Source: Paracoccus sediminicola (GTDB taxonomy: Bacteria > Pseudomonadota > Alphaproteobacteria > Rhodobacterales > Rhodobacteraceae). Taken from it: a stretch of 64,000 nucleotides of DNA. The notes beneath the pieces were generated by a model that saw only the letters and a list, made by a program, of their open reading frames with translations, was not told the origin of the DNA and did not search any database. Position numbers and translations under genes: made by a program. Positions 18,870-27,007 of this stretch are shown in pieces; the stretch's first letter is position 1, and the number at the start of each line of letters is the position of its first letter. The stretch is from the NCBI RefSeq assembly GCF_027912835.1, contig NZ_CP115768.1, positions 310,001 through 374,000 of the forward strand, read 5' to 3'.

Positions 18870-21800
18870 ATGTTTGTCCTGGGTCTTCGCCCGCAGCAGA
18901 TCGCCGACCGGATCACCGCATTACCGCGCCAGTTCGCCCCCAAACCCGAACCGAAATCGTCCGAGCGCAATGGCGGATGCACCGATCTGCCGGAGGTGAA
19001 ACTGCCCGATACCGGCTCTGGCCGGCGCGGCGGTGAGCCACCGGTCAAGGTCGAGCCGCTTGGCGACGGCACTGGCTCGGGCATCGTCGATGCCGCCAAG
19101 GGCGCGAAGGACGGGGTTCTGATCGCAGAGGGCGTCGACGGGCTGAACGGAGAGGGCGATTCCGCCTATCTGCGCATGACCCCCGCCATCGGGGCGGCGG
19201 GAAATTTGCGCGTGGCGGAACTCGGCGGAGAGGCGATGCTGGGCGCCGATATGCGGGTGACGCAGAATGGCGAGGGCGATGACGCCACCTATACGCTGCG
19301 CTATGAAAAACACGCGCTTGCCGGTGCGACCGGGAAGATGGGCACCGATACTCTGGGTCGCGGACGCGCTGACAAGACGGGCGAGGATCTGCCCGTCGAC
19401 GCCGCCGGGAAGGCTGCGCTCAGCGGACAGTCCTTCGATGCGGTCGAAATGACCTTCGACAGTAAGGAGGACGCGATCCGCGCCGCCGAAACGCTGCAAC
19501 GACTGACGCTGGCGGATGCTGCAGGCGATGTGTTCGGTGCGACCGGCCCCGGCCTGGGGCCTATTGGAATTGCGACCGGCTCTGGCGGTAATCCTTTGGC
19601 AAACCCGCTGAACGGGGACGGCGCGCCGGGTCCACTCGCGCAGCGTTTGGCGGGAGTCTCGGCCGAGGATATGGCCCATCTCGAGGAGAATATCACCGCC
19701 TATGAATCCACATTCGGGGGACGTCAGCGCCTCGCGCTGGAACTGGGCGGCGATGTTAAGCATTTCGACGCCGCCGTCGAGGGCCGTGTCGATCCGACCC
19801 AGCGGATCACGCGCCGCGTCGAACTGGCCACCGACACTCAGGCGGGCAGTCTGAGCTATACGATGCGGGCGGGAGTGGATGTGACCGGCTCGCAAAAGCT
19901 GAAGAAGGGTTTCGAGGCGCAGGGTGCCGGGATCGGCGGGCGCGTCGCGAACCTCAAGGATCTCGCCTCGGCCAGCACCGAGGTAACGCTGAACTACGAA
20001 CTTCCCGCCAATACCGATCCGACCCGCTCACCCGGCGGTCGACCGGTGCCGGAATATGATGCCTTGACCGGAAAGGGCGATCTGGAACTCGATTCTGTGC
20101 AGCTTCGTCAGGAGGCCGAGTTCAGCGCGCAGTCGCTTCATGATCCGTCCCGCACCGATCTGCGCCGTCTTTCGGCAGAGGTCACGTTAAATGACCCCGA
20201 TCAAATCAAAACCGCCATGTCGCGGCTCCGCGACGGCGATTTCGAAGGCGCGGCGGCCGCGAGCGGTGCCGAGGTCGAACTGAACAGCCAGGAAATTTCG
20301 CGCTCCGGTGTGGACACTGTGAGCGGGGTCAGCTTCGACTTCGGGATCGGCAATGTCGACGCCTCGGTCATTTTCGAAAGCGGCGTGGACGAGATCACCG
20401 CCGAGCACAGCCTCACCGTCTCAGCCGGTCACCCGAAGGCGGTCGCGGAGGGGTTGCCGGGCGGCATGGCGAGATCAACCGGCGCCACCCGGATCCCGCC
20501 GGGACCGGAGGATGACGGCAAGACATTTGTTGTCACACCATGGAGCGGTGCGGCCATGAGGGACGCGCCCGGCGGGGCGCAGGACACGGTGATCCAGAGT
20601 GGCAGCTTTCTGCGCGACACAGGCGATCGCGGGACCGATGCCGCCGGAAATGACTTTATCAAGGTCAGCGGCACCGATGTGAACGATCGCCCCGTCGAGG
20701 GCTGGGTCGCCGCCGACATTCTGGCCCCGCATAGCAGCGCTACCGGCGCGATGGACGCGACCGGGCGCACCAACCCGTCGCTGGAACACCAGCGCTATGA
20801 CGCGGTGACAGTGGAAAATGACGACAATCTCTGGGATCTTGCCAAGCAATACGGAGCGGACCCGCAGGAAATGGTGGCGCTGAACCGCGATCACCTGCAA
20901 AACCCGTCGCTTATCTTCAAGGGCGACACCGTCTATATGCCCGGCACTTCACGCGGACCGGAGCCGGAGACGATAGCGCAACCGGCGACGCCTCCGGCTG
21001 CGAGTTCGCCGCTCGCGCCCGAGCGCGCAACCTCCGAGCGTTCAGGGTCGCCGGGAAGCGAGGTGCCGACCAACCCGGAACCGACATCCGGGGCGGAGCC
21101 GGGTCGCGTATCGGACGACGAGACCTCGCCTGATCTTCCAAGCGGCAGCGGTGCGCAGCCCGTGCCGCCCGGATACCCCGGTTCTGCCAGTAGCCCACAG
21201 CCGTCGCCCGGCCCGGTTTACGGACCGCAGAATCCGGCACCGACTGCCAGCGAAGCGCCCGCGGAAACCGATCCCGCCGCGCCTTCGCCCGCGCCGGCAG
21301 CTGGTCCCGGCGACGCCGGTGGTCGCGCTGATCTGGATCGGATCCTGCAGGAATATCAGGTCCGCGAGGACCAGATGGTCGAGGAATATCGCCCCAAATT
21401 CGCAGGCGTCGAAATCTCGGTGTTTCCGGCGCAGCGCGTGACTAGGGCCGAAGCCGATCTGCTGGACCGGCTGAGCGCGTTCGAGCTGAAGGATATGAAG
21501 GACATCAAGGACGCCGCCTATGCGCGGGCCGATGCGCAGATCCCGCAGACCGGTGCGGATGGCATGCCCGTGGCCGGCGGCAATGACGGGCATAACGATG
21601 CTTTCCGCCACGCCTATTGGAATGCGACGATGACGAGCCGCTTCGGCGAGGATTACGCCGCATCCTTCGCCACGGCGCATGAGGGCGTGCCCAACAACCA
21701 GGCGGATCGCGAGGCGATGGATCTCTATAACAACGAGGTCGGACGCCGCATCGCCGTTGAAAACCCCGATGCCACTGCCGATGAACTCGCCGATCTGGTC

Positions 21801-21956
21801 TATGCGGCGCTTGAGAATGGCGAATTGCTGGTTATCGACGGCCAGAACGAGTTGGCTTATTCCGATCAGGTCGCCATCGGAGCGACCGGGATCGCCGATG
21901 ACGCACCGCATTTTGGCGGAAACGCTCCGCCGCAACTCGATGATGCGACCTCGTGA
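18870..21956 (+). CDS. 1028-aa multidomain protein: LysM plus DUF6973-like C-terminal domain, candidate secreted toxin or effector
   Basis: Start at ATG 18870 (GGAG eight bases before). No signal peptide. Residues about 40-560 are Gly/Asp-rich with beta-strand character and no recognised family. Residues about 565-630 look SH3-like (AMRDAPGGAQDTVIQSGSFL, VEGWVAADIL). A LysM repeat is at about 642-692 (NDDNLWDLAKQYGADPQEM). A Pro/Ser-rich linker spans about 693-820. The C-terminal domain carries HNDAFRHAYWNA, FATAHEGV and MDLYNNEVGRR (about 904-965), which I recognise as DUF6973-like, a domain found at the C-terminus of large secreted or toxin-like proteins. It overlaps the next gene by one base and lies just upstream of the T3SS. 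Secretion by the T3SS is an inference. Confidence 0.75.
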   Translation: MFVLGLRPQQIADRITALPRQFAPKPEPKSSERNGGCTDLPEVKLPDTGSGRRGGEPPVKVEPLGDGTGSGIVDAAKGAKDGVLIAEGVDGLNGEGDSAYLRMTPAIGAAGNLRVAELGGEAMLGADMRVTQNGEGDDATYTLRYEKHALAGATGKMGTDTLGRGRADKTGEDLPVDAAGKAALSGQSFDAVEMTFDSKEDAIRAAETLQRLTLADAAGDVFGATGPGLGPIGIATGSGGNPLANPLNGDGAPGPLAQRLAGVSAEDMAHLEENITAYESTFGGRQRLALELGGDVKHFDAAVEGRVDPTQRITRRVELATDTQAGSLSYTMRAGVDVTGSQKLKKGFEAQGAGIGGRVANLKDLASASTEVTLNYELPANTDPTRSPGGRPVPEYDALTGKGDLELDSVQLRQEAEFSAQSLHDPSRTDLRRLSAEVTLNDPDQIKTAMSRLRDGDFEGAAAASGAEVELNSQEISRSGVDTVSGVSFDFGIGNVDASVIFESGVDEITAEHSLTVSAGHPKAVAEGLPGGMARSTGATRIPPGPEDDGKTFVVTPWSGAAMRDAPGGAQDTVIQSGSFLRDTGDRGTDAAGNDFIKVSGTDVNDRPVEGWVAADILAPHSSATGAMDATGRTNPSLEHQRYDAVTVENDDNLWDLAKQYGADPQEMVALNRDHLQNPSLIFKGDTVYMPGTSRGPEPETIAQPATPPAASSPLAPERATSERSGSPGSEVPTNPEPTSGAEPGRVSDDETSPDLPSGSGAQPVPPGYPGSASSPQPSPGPVYGPQNPAPTASEAPAETDPAAPSPAPAAGPGDAGGRADLDRILQEYQVREDQMVEEYRPKFAGVEISVFPAQRVTRAEADLLDRLSAFELKDMKDIKDAAYARADAQIPQTGADGMPVAGGNDGHNDAFRHAYWNATMTSRFGEDYAASFATAHEGVPNNQADREAMDLYNNEVGRRIAVENPDATADELADLVYAALENGELLVIDGQNELAYSDQVAIGATGIADDAPHFGGNAPPQLDDATS

Positions 21957-22477
21957 TGAAGAGACAGCGGAACAGCCTGATCATCGCCGCGCTCGGTATT
22001 GCCGGTCTGATCGGCCTGTGGGAGATGCGTGCCGACGCCGAAAACACAACCGGCTCGGCGGGTGAGGCGCAGATAGAAGAGACGGCCATGATCGACAGAA
22101 TAGCCGAGTTTGCCGCGGCAGGCCCGAACGGTGCGGCGCTGAATCTGGCCGAGGTGACCGATTTCGACTGGGACCAGGTCTATGGTTTCAGCGCGACCAT
22201 GCCGCCGGAGATGCTGGAACAGGCCTTGGGTGCCGCCTACCGCCCTGAACTCGCCAAATTGCGCGAGAGCTGGTACGAAGATGATGCGCTGCTGGTGTTC
22301 ACCCGCGACGACGAGATCGTCGAGCAGGTCGCCTTCACCAGCGAGCCGCGTCTGGTCGGCACCGACGCCAGGGCCTATGGCACTGATGCGGCACTGGTCG
22401 TGCACACGAAAGACCCCGGCCCATATGTCTCGGTGCGCCTTGTCGCTCAGCCGCCGGAGCCGATGGCGGGACAGTGA
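21956..22477 (+). CDS. Small membrane-anchored protein, partner of the LysM/DUF6973 protein
   Basis: 173 aa. The ATG at 21956 overlaps the upstream stop (TGATG), so translation is coupled; a GTG at 21953 is the alternative. A basic N-terminus plus one hydrophobic segment (SLIIAALGIAGLIGLW, about 7-22) anchors an acidic periplasmic domain. I recognise no family. The tight coupling to a putative toxin suggests an immunity protein, a chaperone or a companion subunit; only position supports this. Confidence 0.65.
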   Translation: MKRQRNSLIIAALGIAGLIGLWEMRADAENTTGSAGEAQIEETAMIDRIAEFAAAGPNGAALNLAEVTDFDWDQVYGFSATMPPEMLEQALGAAYRPELAKLRESWYEDDALLVFTRDDEIVEQVAFTSEPRLVGTDARAYGTDAALVVHTKDPGPYVSVRLVAQPPEPMAGQ

Positions 22478-22496
22478 AAGCCACCGACGCGAAGAA

Positions 22497-22519
22497 AGGC
22501 CCGGCATCGCGCCGGGCCT
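22497..22519 (+). terminator. Hairpin after the putative toxin-partner pair
   Basis: Perfect 9-bp stem AGGCCCGGC (22497-22505) and GCCGGGCCT (22511-22519), five-base loop. The following T run is poor, so termination may be partial. It lies between convergent genes. Confidence 0.55.
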
Positions 22520-22540
22520 CGTTCGATGCGCCGGCGGAGC

Positions 22541-23527
22541 TCAGAACCCCTGCGTCATGTAGCGATACGATTCCCAGCTATGCATCTCGTATGAACCCGC
22601 TCCCCAGTTGTTCAGTCGCATGAGCTGATTTGCCGCCGAGCTCATCCCGGACATGGAACCCTGCGCCGCGCGAAGCTGCGCGATCTCCATCAGCGGTTCT
22701 TTCAACGGTCCGGCAAAGGCGCCCATTTCCATGAAATGGATCAGCTCGGGGCTGGCCTCGCGCTCGGCATCGGTCATCGGAATATCGACCGCCGCAAGCC
22801 AGTGGATCACATCGTCCGTCCCGAGGATCTTTTCCATCGTCGCGGCGGGCGGGATTTCTTCCCGGAAAAGAACTGCGAGCGCGGCTTCGCGTTCGGACGC
22901 GTCCAGCTCGGGCCAGGCCGCCTCGACCCCGTCCGCCCAGGCCTGAAGCCGGGTCGGGAAGACCAGATTGACCTGCTGTCCCTCGCCGTCCCAGGCCTCG
23001 TGAACGAGCGCGGCGGGATCGCCCTCGGGGATGACCGACAGCCCGTCCTGATCCTGCAGCGCCTTCATCCGCCCGAGCGCGGCCACATCGCTGCTGGCCA
23101 GACCCATGCCGGTGATCAGCTCCTCTTCGAACGGGTCAGCCTCTTCCCATGCCGCGAGCGGGGCGAAGCTGCCGGCCGGCTCGCCCGAGAGGGCGGCGGC
23201 GGTGGTCAGCGTGTCACGCGCCAGATCATACATCGCGCCACGCGTCGCGGGCTCGCTGCCCTCTCGGGCCAGAGTCGCAGCCTGCACGAAAGCGGGCGGT
23301 GCCTTTTCCGCGAGAAGCGGCTCGACAGCATAGGCAGAGATGAGGCGGCGCATGTCCTCTTCGATCTGAGCGGCGTCCTCGGGCTGCGATTCGCTGCCCA
23401 TCATTTTCTGATAGGCCTCCGCCATGCGAGGTGCCCAGATATCGGGATCGGCAGGGGCTGCGCCCGCCGTGGCGGCACATGAGGCCAAAAGCGAGGTCAG
23501 CGCAATTTTTCTGGTCAGGACAGCCAT
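22541..23527 (-). CDS. Exported hypothetical protein between the putative effector and the T3SS operon
   Basis: 328 aa. The ATG at 23527 has AAAGGAG upstream and starts a signal peptide (MAVLTRKIALTSLLASCAATAGA). The mature protein is acidic and largely alpha-helical, with many Ala/Glu/Met, no membrane segments and no motif I know. The C-terminus is aromatic (SWESYRYMTQGF). It is transcribed towards the putative effector pair and divergent from the SctC N-domain gene. A T3SS link is possible from position only. Confidence 0.7.
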   Translation of the reverse strand: MAVLTRKIALTSLLASCAATAGAAPADPDIWAPRMAEAYQKMMGSESQPEDAAQIEEDMRRLISAYAVEPLLAEKAPPAFVQAATLAREGSEPATRGAMYDLARDTLTTAAALSGEPAGSFAPLAAWEEADPFEEELITGMGLASSDVAALGRMKALQDQDGLSVIPEGDPAALVHEAWDGEGQQVNLVFPTRLQAWADGVEAAWPELDASEREAALAVLFREEIPPAATMEKILGTDDVIHWLAAVDIPMTDAEREASPELIHFMEMGAFAGPLKEPLMEIAQLRAAQGSMSGMSSAANQLMRLNNWGAGSYEMHSWESYRYMTQGF

Positions 23528-23716
23528 GCCTGGCTCCTTTGCTGAACAACGGACATGACGATACTGGCGCGATCGGGTGATGCTTGCATGACCCGCGCGC
23601 CGCTGTGCGCGAGAAGCTGCCGAAACCTGCATCCGACCAGCAAATACACGCTTATCGCAATTTGTCTTCATGGACCTGTCACAGTCCCTGTCCTAGCCTG
23701 CCTGCGGGTGAAGTGA

Positions 23717-24343
23717 ATGTTACGAGATTTCGGCGCTCAGATGTCACGGATTGCGCCGGTCCTCCGGTTGATTTCGCTTGGCTTGACGATGCTGGTCGCA
23801 ACACTGGGCGAAGCGCGGGCTCAGCTGGACGTGTCTAGCGATAACGAAATGCTTGAGCTTCCGTTTCCCTATGAGGCGAATGAAGTGCAGATCGAGGCGA
23901 TGATGCAGGACGTGATGAGCAAGACCGACATGCCGGTGATTCTCGCCGAGAATCTGGGCGGACGGGTCTCTGTTTCCAATCCTGACGGCACGTTGCGTGA
24001 TCTGCTGGATGAGATGGCGCGCGACGGTAAGGCGGCCTGGTGGTTCGACGGGCGCGCGATCCATATCGAGGGCGCGGGCAGCATGGTCAGCCGTCTGATT
24101 CCGCTGAACGGTTTCAGCATCGGCGAGTTGCGCGATCAGCTTGCCGAAACCGGCCTGGCAAGCGACCGCTACCCGCTGCGCGGCGGTGCCGACGCCGAGA
24201 TGGCGCGGCTGGTGGCGCCGCAGGGCTATGCCGATGCGGTGGCCGAGCTGGCGGCGCATATGACCGCCACCCGCGAAGAAACCGCGCCAGCCGAAAAAAG
24301 ACTGCCCACGGTCATCCGCGGAAGGGGCCGCGTCCGGCAATGA
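23717..24343 (+). CDS. SctC N-terminal (N0-N1) secretin-like protein, RhcC1-like, no pore domain
   Basis: 208 aa. The ATG at 23717 is used; an in-frame ATG at 23741 also precedes the signal peptide (ending about ARAQ). The mature part matches the T3SS secretin N0/N1 pattern: FPYEANEVQIEAMMQDV, then WWFDGRAIHIEG, SRLIPLNGF, and YPLRGGADAEMARLVAP, which corresponds to the family's RFPLR...VSGPPRYV block. It ends there in a basic tail; no secretin pore domain follows. Rhizobial systems also split the secretin (RhcC1/RhcC2). Probably a periplasmic ring piece working with the secretin at 39988. First gene of the T3SS unit. Confidence 0.78.
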   Translation: MLRDFGAQMSRIAPVLRLISLGLTMLVATLGEARAQLDVSSDNEMLELPFPYEANEVQIEAMMQDVMSKTDMPVILAENLGGRVSVSNPDGTLRDLLDEMARDGKAAWWFDGRAIHIEGAGSMVSRLIPLNGFSIGELRDQLAETGLASDRYPLRGGADAEMARLVAPQGYADAVAELAAHMTATREETAPAEKRLPTVIRGRGRVRQ

Positions 24344-24374
24344 TCGGCGCGGAATGCAATATCAAGGAGTACTC

Positions 24375-24680
24375 ATGACCATGAACCAGGATAATGCCGA
24401 CCGGATCGACGATCTGCATCTGATGATGGCGGCCGCGATCTTATGCGGTCAGCGCGGGGTCGAGGCCGAGTTGATGCCGATCTTCGACAGCTGGGCGCAG
24501 CATTATCCCGAAGACGCGCTCGCCAATATCGGGCGCGGCCTGTTCATGATCGGGAACGGCAATGCCGAGGCCGGATACCAGATGATCGCCCAGGCTGCCG
24601 AGACCGCAAAGACCCGGGTCGATCAGGCCCGCGAGGTGCTTGCCTCGCTCGAACAGGACATGCCCGAACTCGCCCGCTGA
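24375..24680 (+). CDS. Small TPR-like T3SS chaperone candidate (SctG/HrpB1-like)
   Basis: 101 aa, start ATG 24375 with AAGGAG five bases upstream. All-helical, no signal peptide; the repeats ALANIGRGLFMIGNGNAEAGY and TRVDQAREVLASLEQDM look like a TPR pair. In Yersinia-type operons the SctG needle chaperone is a TPR protein of this size placed between secretin and SctI/J genes, as here. Its MPIFDSW...A motif is echoed in the next protein (TPIFEAI), suggesting tandem paralogues. Confidence 0.6.
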   Translation: MTMNQDNADRIDDLHLMMAAAILCGQRGVEAELMPIFDSWAQHYPEDALANIGRGLFMIGNGNAEAGYQMIAQAAETAKTRVDQAREVLASLEQDMPELAR

Positions 24681-24696
24681 TCCGAAGGAGCCCGTC

Positions 24697-25146
24697 ATGA
24701 AGATCGACCGCGCCGATATGAAGCTGCTGATCGAAGCCGGATATAGCGGAGTAATGCGAGGCATCGATACCGATCTGACCCCGATCTTCGAAGCGATTGG
24801 CGAATGGATGCCGCAATATGCGGCGGGCGAGATCGGCATCGCGCTTCAGGAGATGGTGGCAGGCCGTTTCGCGGAGGCGGATGAGCGGTTGACCCGGATC
24901 ATCGGCTCGGATCTCGAAGGGCGGGACGAGGCGCGGGCGATCCTCGCCATGTGCAAGTCGATCGAGAATGAGCACGACGAGGCACGCCGCCTTCAGCAGG
25001 AATTGAAGGGCACCGGAGGGGCTGCCGAAGCCTTCACCGATCTTCTGGTGGATGGTGTCCCAGAGACCACGCAGGGAAATCAGGGCCTTGCGATGGCGAC
25101 CGACGCCGAGCTCGCGCGCGGCGGTCAGGATGCAGAGCGGGCATGA
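24697..25146 (+). CDS. Helical HrpB1/TPR-like T3SS accessory protein
   Basis: 149 aa from the ATG at 24697 (AAGGAG upstream). Helical repeat pattern in about residues 5-105 (YAAGEIGIALQEMVAGRFAEAD, then EARAILAMCKSIEN), similar in layout to HrpB1/HrpK-family T3SS proteins and to the preceding gene. The last 40 residues are low-complexity. No signal peptide. Likely a cytoplasmic chaperone; partner unknown. Confidence 0.58.
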   Translation: MKIDRADMKLLIEAGYSGVMRGIDTDLTPIFEAIGEWMPQYAAGEIGIALQEMVAGRFAEADERLTRIIGSDLEGRDEARAILAMCKSIENEHDEARRLQQELKGTGGAAEAFTDLLVDGVPETTQGNQGLAMATDAELARGGQDAERA

Positions 25147-25166
25147 TACCCAGGATGGAGACGTAA

Positions 25167-25385
25167 ATGGGACTGTTTAGCGGAATTTCCAACGCGCTTG
25201 GCGGCATCGGCAAGGCGTTGGGTCTCGGCCAGATCATGAAAAGCATTTCGGGCCTTCTGAACTCGCCATTCGGCGCGCTGATGAAACTGGCCTTCCCGCA
25301 GCTCGCTCTGGCCAGCTCGTTCCTGAATTTCAGCGGCATGATGGGCAATCTTGCCGGCGGTATCGGCGGAGGCGCTGAATACTGA
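25167..25385 (+). CDS. Small hydrophobic Gly-rich protein (72 aa), possible T3SS substrate
   Basis: 72 aa, start ATG 25167 preceded by GGAGACGTAA. Begins MGLFSGISNALGGIGKALGLG, with a hydrophobic centre (FPQLALASSFLNFSGMMG) and a GGIGGGAEY end. No signal peptide, and the size fits T3SS needle, filament or small translocator subunits. Position after two chaperone-like genes and before sctI supports a secreted component, but no needle motif is evident. The 51-aa product at 35815 is a competing needle candidate. Confidence 0.5.
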   Translation: MGLFSGISNALGGIGKALGLGQIMKSISGLLNSPFGALMKLAFPQLALASSFLNFSGMMGNLAGGIGGGAEY

Positions 25386-25849
25386 ATTTCGGGCCGGGAA
25401 AAGGGGGATCGGTCGCCAGCAACTTCCACCCTCTTTTCCCGCCTTTTCGCCCGCCGCTCGCGGGCCACATGAAACAGATAGTTAACGGACCAGAATGACC
25501 CGACCCGCCACAGACAGCCACGACACAGCGCGCAACACCGCGCTGATGCGGGCATGGCTTCGCCGCCGCATGACACGGCGCGCGGGCGGTCGTCTGTCCA
25601 ACCCGTTCCTCCGCCTGTCCCGGGCGGTGGGCCGCGTCCTGACGGCGCGCCGTGTCCGGCTTTGCAACCCGGGCCGTCTTTCCCTGACCATCCGTATCCA
25701 ACCCGGCCTTCACTGCCTGACTGCCCTTGGCCTCGGCCTTGCGGGCGGCGGCGGCGGCAGTCCGGGCGATGCGGTCAAGGTCCGACATGTGCCGATTACT
25801 CCGCGCCACGAGGCGGAGCCAGTCCAGAGAATGACGAGAGGCCCAAGAC
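25386..25849. other. 464-bp gap inside the T3SS unit with two competing open frames
   Basis: No RNA gene or recognisable domain. On the plus strand 25495-25866 is open (123 codons, strongly basic Arg-rich product, no clear ribosome-binding site, ending 17 bp inside sctI). On the minus strand 25787 down to about 25590 is open and reads like an Ala/Lys-rich protein (MSDLDRIARTAAAAARKAEA). The two frames share codon register, so high GC at wobble positions cannot separate them. Neither is called as a gene. Confidence 0.4.
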
Positions 25850-26188
25850 ATGGTCACAGCAGTTAACGCCGTCGCAACCCCCGCCGCCGCCACGCCTGCA
25901 CAGGATCCGGTGCTGAGCGATCTCGCACAGGCGACGCTGGAACGGCTGGGCAATATGCACAGCAATTTCAACGAAAGCGCCGTTGCCATGCGCAGCCAGA
26001 CCGAGGCCGCCCCGGCCACCGGCGTGGCGTCGGGACAGGGAGACGATCTCGCCCGGTCGGTGCAGGCTGCGGCGGATGCGTTCCGCACCGCCTCGCAGGT
26101 GCAAAGCCAGATCGTGCAGTTCTCGATGGCGACCTCGATTTCGCAGAGCCTCGGAAATAATCTCAACAGCTTCCTGAAAGGGACCTGA
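25850..26188 (+). CDS. sctI: SctI inner-rod protein (YscI/HrpB family)
   Basis: 112 aa, ATG 25850 with GAGAGG upstream. A Pro/Ala-rich N-terminus is followed by a helical C-terminal third (AADAFRTASQVQSQIVQFSMATSISQSL) ending NNLNSFLKGT, the hairpin pattern of inner-rod subunits. It immediately precedes sctJ, as in Yersinia and in rhizobial clusters (nopB-rhcJ). The rod connects the SctRST gate to the needle and is itself exported early. Confidence 0.75.
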   Translation: MVTAVNAVATPAAATPAQDPVLSDLAQATLERLGNMHSNFNESAVAMRSQTEAAPATGVASGQGDDLARSVQAAADAFRTASQVQSQIVQFSMATSISQSLGNNLNSFLKGT

Positions 26189-26212
26189 GCCGCGCTCAGC
26201 CGGGTCACTGTG

Positions 26213-27007
26213 ATGCGTATATATCGTTTTCTCATCGCATTCTGTGCGATGCTCGCCCTCGCGGGCTGCAAGGCCGAACTCTATACCGGGCTCACCGAGC
26301 GCGAGGCGAATGAAATGGTCGCGGCGCTGATGGGGGCCGGCATCCCCGCATCTAAGACGGGTGGGGCCGAAGGTGTCGCGGTCTCGGTAGATGAGGCGCG
26401 TTTCCCCGAAGCGATGGCTCTGCTGGACAAGCGCGGCCTGCCAGCGCGCCAATACGAGAGCATGGGCGAGGTGTTCGAGAAAGAGGGGCTCGTGTCTTCT
26501 CCAACCGAGGAACGTGCCCGGCTGATCTATGCGCTGAGCGAGGAGCTTTCCCGAACCGTGGCCGAAATCGACGGGGTGCTGTCGGCGCGGATCCATGTCG
26601 TGCTGCCGGAATCGGACATGCTTGGCCGTGACGTAAAGCCATCCTCGGCGTCGGTCTTCGTGCGCTATGCGGCGGATACGAATGTTCAGGACTACGCCTC
26701 GCAGATCAAGTTGCTGGTGGCGAATTCCATCGAGGGTCTGCTCTACGACAATATCACCGTAGTCATGGTGCCCGCGGCCGCGGATGCCGAAGAGGCCGCG
26801 CCGGTCGAATTCGCCAATGTGCTCGGGATCTGGACCCATCCGGGCTCTGAGCAGCGCCTTTGGCTGACGCTCGGCGGGCTGGCGGCGGCTGTGTTGGCGC
26901 TGGCGGCGGGGCTGGGACTGATGCTGTGGCGCGGCAGCCGAAAACCGCGCCGGTCCGCGACATCGCCGGTCCTGACAGACGATCTTGGCGAGGAGGCAGG
27001 GCCATGA
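26213..27007 (+). CDS. sctJ: SctJ inner-membrane ring lipoprotein
   Basis: 264 aa from ATG 26213 (GTG 26210 possible). Lipoprotein signal MRIYRFLIAFCAMLALAGC, then the YscJ/FliF ring-building fold: LYTGLTEREANEMVAALMGAGIPA, QYESMGEVFEKEGLVSSPTEER, LSEELSRTVAEIDGVLSARIHVVLPE and SASVFVRY. A C-terminal TM (about 210-232) ends in a basic cytoplasmic tail. Length of about 260 is that of SctJ, not of flagellar FliF (about 550), which separates this locus from flagella. Overlaps sctK by 4 bp. Confidence 0.95.
   Translation: MRIYRFLIAFCAMLALAGCKAELYTGLTEREANEMVAALMGAGIPASKTGGAEGVAVSVDEARFPEAMALLDKRGLPARQYESMGEVFEKEGLVSSPTEERARLIYALSEELSRTVAEIDGVLSARIHVVLPESDMLGRDVKPSSASVFVRYAADTNVQDYASQIKLLVANSIEGLLYDNITVVMVPAAADAEEAAPVEFANVLGIWTHPGSEQRLWLTLGGLAAAVLALAAGLGLMLWRGSRKPRRSATSPVLTDDLGEEAGP

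Noticed and set aside
23676..23697. Pho-box-like CTGTCAC...CTGTCCT before the SctC N-domain gene
   Set aside because: The two CTGTC units are 12 bp apart rather than 11 and the second is poor, so PhoB control of the T3SS is not supported.
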